DNA from: Atrichornis clamosus
Taxonomy: Eukaryota; Chordata; Aves; Passeriformes; Menuridae
Length of the DNA: 64,000 bases
NCBI GenBank assembly: GCA_013400975.1
Contig: WBMZ01010826.1
Coordinates: 310,001 to 374,000, forward strand
Direction: 5' to 3'
This document shows, in pieces, positions 60,251-64,000 of this stretch (position 1 is its first letter; the number at the start of each line of letters is the position of its first letter). Position numbers and translations under genes: made by a program. Under the pieces are notes generated by a model, which was not told the DNA's origin, made no database searches, and worked only from the letters and a program-made list of their open reading frames with translations.

Positions 60251-63200
60251 TTGCAAAAATCAATGCATTATGCAAAGTTGTGTTTCTTTTCCTTACCATA
60301 ACAGTACAAGTGCCACAGGAGCTAAGAAATCATGCCCTGGGCTCGTTACAGTCTAGCAAGCATCAACACCATGGGTGCTTAAAAAAAAATCATCTTAACC
60401 ATTCAGAGTTGCGTTCATCACCCATTGTTTTAATGGATGTGTACTATTATTTCTTAACAAAAATACATGAAAGATACTGGTGAAGTTAAAAGATGGTAGT
60501 TATGTTTTCTTGGTATAATCAAAGTTCATTAGTTAAGCTGAAGGCATAAAATATATGATAAAACACAGAGTTCTTTGTTGGGTAATGTATTATGTCAATT
60601 TACTTGCAAATAGCTTTGAATAACACGGAGTCTGAAAAATGGCATCCCCATGGAGAATGTCTGGGCAAGTGAAATGATGTAATGCCAGATTTTCACTTAA
60701 AGTCAGTGGGAACGTTGGAAATATATTTTCGTTTCTCCAACTCCACAAAAACCATAGTGTCACCTGTACTTGTAAAGTATCCCACCAAGAACTGGATGCA
60801 ATGCCAGGTACAGTACGGTCTAAAACCAAAAGGAAGTAGAAGGAGCCTTTTGCAAAATGGAGCTGGGATGAATCCTGCTATGATCACTGCCAGGGTGCCT
60901 CTGACAGCCTCAGAGCCTTTTAGTGTTGATTTGTGAATTCCTAAGGTGTACCTCTGGGCTAAGGCAATTGAGATGTCTGATGGTGAGTTGTTACAAAGTC
61001 ACCCCAGAGATCAGTGAAACCTGTTTGACCTCAAATAGGACAACAGTTTATTTTAAAATGCCTCAAGCATGCTCAGATAAGCAACAGTAGCTGCAGGTAT
61101 TAAAAGGAGCCAAGGTCTGTGGAGATTTTTAGACCGGTAGTACCTCAGTTCACTGTGATATTTTATGATAGAGTTGAACACAGCCTGGCACACGTTTGAA
61201 CCCAACAGGTCCATCTCTTTCAAAGCATCATGTGCCAGCATAACCCAAGGCAACACTGGCATCACTCATGGCAATGGGGAGGCTCATGTTTTGTCCAGTC
61301 TGAGTGAAGGTGAAGCATAAAGAATAAAGAGAAATTGGGAGTGAATTCACTGCATATTCCTAGGAGAAAACCAGGCAGAAGAGAGCAAGGGCTGAGCTGC
61401 GTGGACTTGCTGTCAGTGCCCAGTCTGTCTCTCCTCTGCACAGGCAGGAAGTCAGTGTCCAGCCTGCTTCACCAGCCTGTTGTCAGGAGGTGTTGGGATG
61501 TGGATGCCTGTGAGCAGTAGGTGTGACACCAGGCTCACTGACTGGCTGCACATGGGTGCTCTGGCAGCCTCTGGACAGGTGTTGACCACACACATCCACA
61601 TTTGGGGAGGAGAAGGCCCTTCTCAGTGCCCCATCCTTTGCCCTGCCTCAGTCCTCCCCACCTTTGGAGTGAGCAGATGTTCCTGCAGCAGTGCAGCCCA
61701 CAGCTGGATGTTACTGGGATAATGGAGCTTTCACGTTGCGTATTTTTGGTAAACCACCTTGCACATTCCCTTCTTGTGTTTTTAGCTGTAAAAACAAAAG
61801 TCCTACATGAGTAAATGAACTCGGACAATGTACCTGCAGCACCTGCCTTTCCATTTCTGGCCAAGCTGTCCTATATAGCTGTGCTAAAAATGTATTCCAT
61901 GCCCAACTTTCGGAGTCTTGTCTTGTTTAACAAGATGGCCGTAGACATGCTGAAGTCAAGAATTCTAAGTAAGCCTAATTACTTGGTCGCTGCCTTTTAG
62001 TTCACTTTGTGCCTTCATGACAGGGCACTAAAATATACCTTTTTTTGGTACCCTGAACAGTCAGTGTGGAATTACAAGTTTTTATTAATGTTTCTGGACT
62101 ATAAGGAAACCAGTGTTTAATCATTACCACTATTAAATTTTAAAATCTGGTGAGAACCAGAGAACAGAGATCTAAGTCTTATGAGTATTTCTGGTTTCTA
62201 ATTCAAGTATTTAGTTCCTCACCATATCATTTACTTCTGCAATAATATGTCTGACCAAAGTGGGACAATCACAGACATAACAATGCAAGACATCTGGAAA
62301 ACAGCAGTAGCAGCATCTCTGCACTTTTACTGCACTATCCGGTGGCTTATTTTGGTTAAAATGCATAATAATTCCCATTAATTTATTTTTTTATTTTACA
62401 AGAAAAATCAGATATATGTCTTGGCTCTCTCCTAAGGCCAATAATTTGGTACTTCTAGGGGGGTTTGGCTGGTTCTTACCTGGAAGTCCCAAAGCAATGA
62501 GTGTTTCATCTCATCTTTCAGCATATTTTTCTTCCCATTACTAGTTCTTAGTGTTTTTCCCACTACTAAGCCTGAATTTTTCTTTCCTTTGTCTCACCCA
62601 TTTCTCCTCTGTATACGCCATGTCCTCCCTTCAGAATTTTTTCCACTCCTCAGCATGTTTTCCTATCCATTCTCTGCCCTCTGCAAAATCAGTATTTTTA
62701 TGTTCACTCTTTATCAGATGTCCTCCTTTTCCCTGCTACCTCTCCTTCACCTCCATGGCTGTTCTTTGTCCAACTCTCTTCAGTTCATCAACACTGTGCC
62801 CATAAATTTGATGCCAAAGCTGCTCTGTGGTGGCAGGTGGAGCCTGCTTTGGCACGGGCCATTCCCACCACACATACACAAAACGTGGTGTTTGCAGGTG
62901 AGGACACTCAACTTCGGGGTCCCAAGGAGGGTGTGCTCAGGGGTCGGTGGGGAAACCATAGGGCCGGGTGGCTGATTGTGTAGTTGGGAGAGAACAGCTC
63001 CCAGGAGGGCTCTGAGCCTGCAGGGTGACAGCTGAGCCCCCCCGTTCATGCCACATCTGCACTTGGGCCCCACAAGCTGTGTTCGGGATCCCACCACAGT
63101 CTCCTGGTTATCCTATCCGTGGCTGTGCCGTTCTTGAGTTTGTCTGCAGAGCATTCAAGGAGGGGAAGAGGCACTTACTATTAAAAGCAGGCTTAGTTTG

Positions 63201-64000
63201 TATTAACTACACTCCTTTCTCTAATCTGCTTCATCAAGTGCATCAATCCCCCACCGGCCACCTCCGCCTGCCAGGAGACAATTTGTTTGGAGTTCTGCCT
63301 GCACTGGTGGCACGCCCACATTTCTCCCTCCTGATGAAGATGTTGAACTAGCTTGGTTATAATAACCTTTTCCCATATGAAGTGCTGTTGCCATTCATTG
63401 CAATGCCACTTCAGTCTCTGACTGAGTGCGTTCCTGGAAGGCAGTGTAAGATCTTTAAGCAGTCACGGCAGTGGAAGCAGGACTGTGCTACTTGGCCATG
63501 TAATGTAGGGAGAGATGCGGGAGCCACGGGACACATCCCAGCCAGCAGGCTGCCCTTCCTGAGTGAGGAGCACAGCAGCAGGTTAAATTACCAGCCCCAC
63601 GTGAAGAACACCTCGGCTCTAGGATTGTCATGGAGTGCAGACTCCTTCCTCCAGTGAGCTGTCACAGAATAGAACTACTGGCATATTTTCCTGTAGCAGC
63701 AGCAAAGGAGAGTGATGTTGTCATGTTATCCACTTGGAGAGAAGATTACCTTTTATGTATTATTTCATTTACATTTACTCTGCCTTTTAATCTCAAGTGT
63801 GTTTGCTGTCCTGGACAAATCCCATTTAAGATTTTCCAGCCTGAAATGGATTACTATACTCAACAGCCCCAACACTTGAACTTTGGAGGGGAAAGGAGGC
63901 TGCTTCTCTGTTTCCATGCTTCCACTCCCCTATCTTCCTTTCCTCCAGCAGTCTTTTGAAATACCCAGTGGCCCCTATCCCACAGAAGCCTCCAACATGG

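Overview
The window looks like one stretch of a bird genome lying inside a single large protein-coding gene, read on the + strand. The evidence for a bird is the intron-exon structure, AT-rich introns with scattered remains of CR1 LINE elements (including the ATTCTATGATTCT-type 3' end) and only a few decayed MIR-like SINEs. There is no L1 or Alu. I cannot name the species.

The gene is recognisable as KLHL29, a BTB-BACK-Kelch protein. Seven consecutive coding exons can be placed to the base: 8792-8930, 23864-24063, 30572-30831, 43528-43726, 46440-46622, 49442-49622 and 58540-58733. All have GT-AG borders, and the reading frame stays open through every junction. Together they give 451 complete residues. 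Exons 1-2 carry the BTB domain, exons 3-4 the BACK domain and linker, and exons 5-7 the first three kelch blades. Numbering here is local: the gene's N-terminal exons lie left of the window, and the last kelch blades and stop codon lie to the right.

Layout: 1-8791 is the end of an upstream intron. The six complete introns are 14.9, 6.5, 12.7, 2.7, 2.8 and 8.9 kb, and 58734-64000 is the start of the next. They hold CR1 fragments in both orientations (about 3038, 35500, 39320, 40040, 46638, 54180 and 59550), MIR-like fragments (about 4650, 22105, 44036 and 48712), a hexanucleotide microsatellite of 11 exact CCTGCT units (42341), an AT-rich low-complexity patch (54924) and homopolymer tracts. 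Several non-repetitive patches resemble conserved noncoding elements, but only alignment could show this.

By family, a BTB-BACK-Kelch protein is expected to be a substrate adaptor for CUL3 ubiquitin ligases: BTB and BACK bind CUL3 and dimerise, and the kelch propeller binds the substrate. I found no second gene, no RNA gene, no intact mobile element and no novel multigene system. The best leads are a CR1 insertion starting 15 bases after the 5' splice site of exon 5, which is an in-frame exon, the weak donor of exon 1, the CCTGCT array, and a few hairpins and putative regulatory patches.
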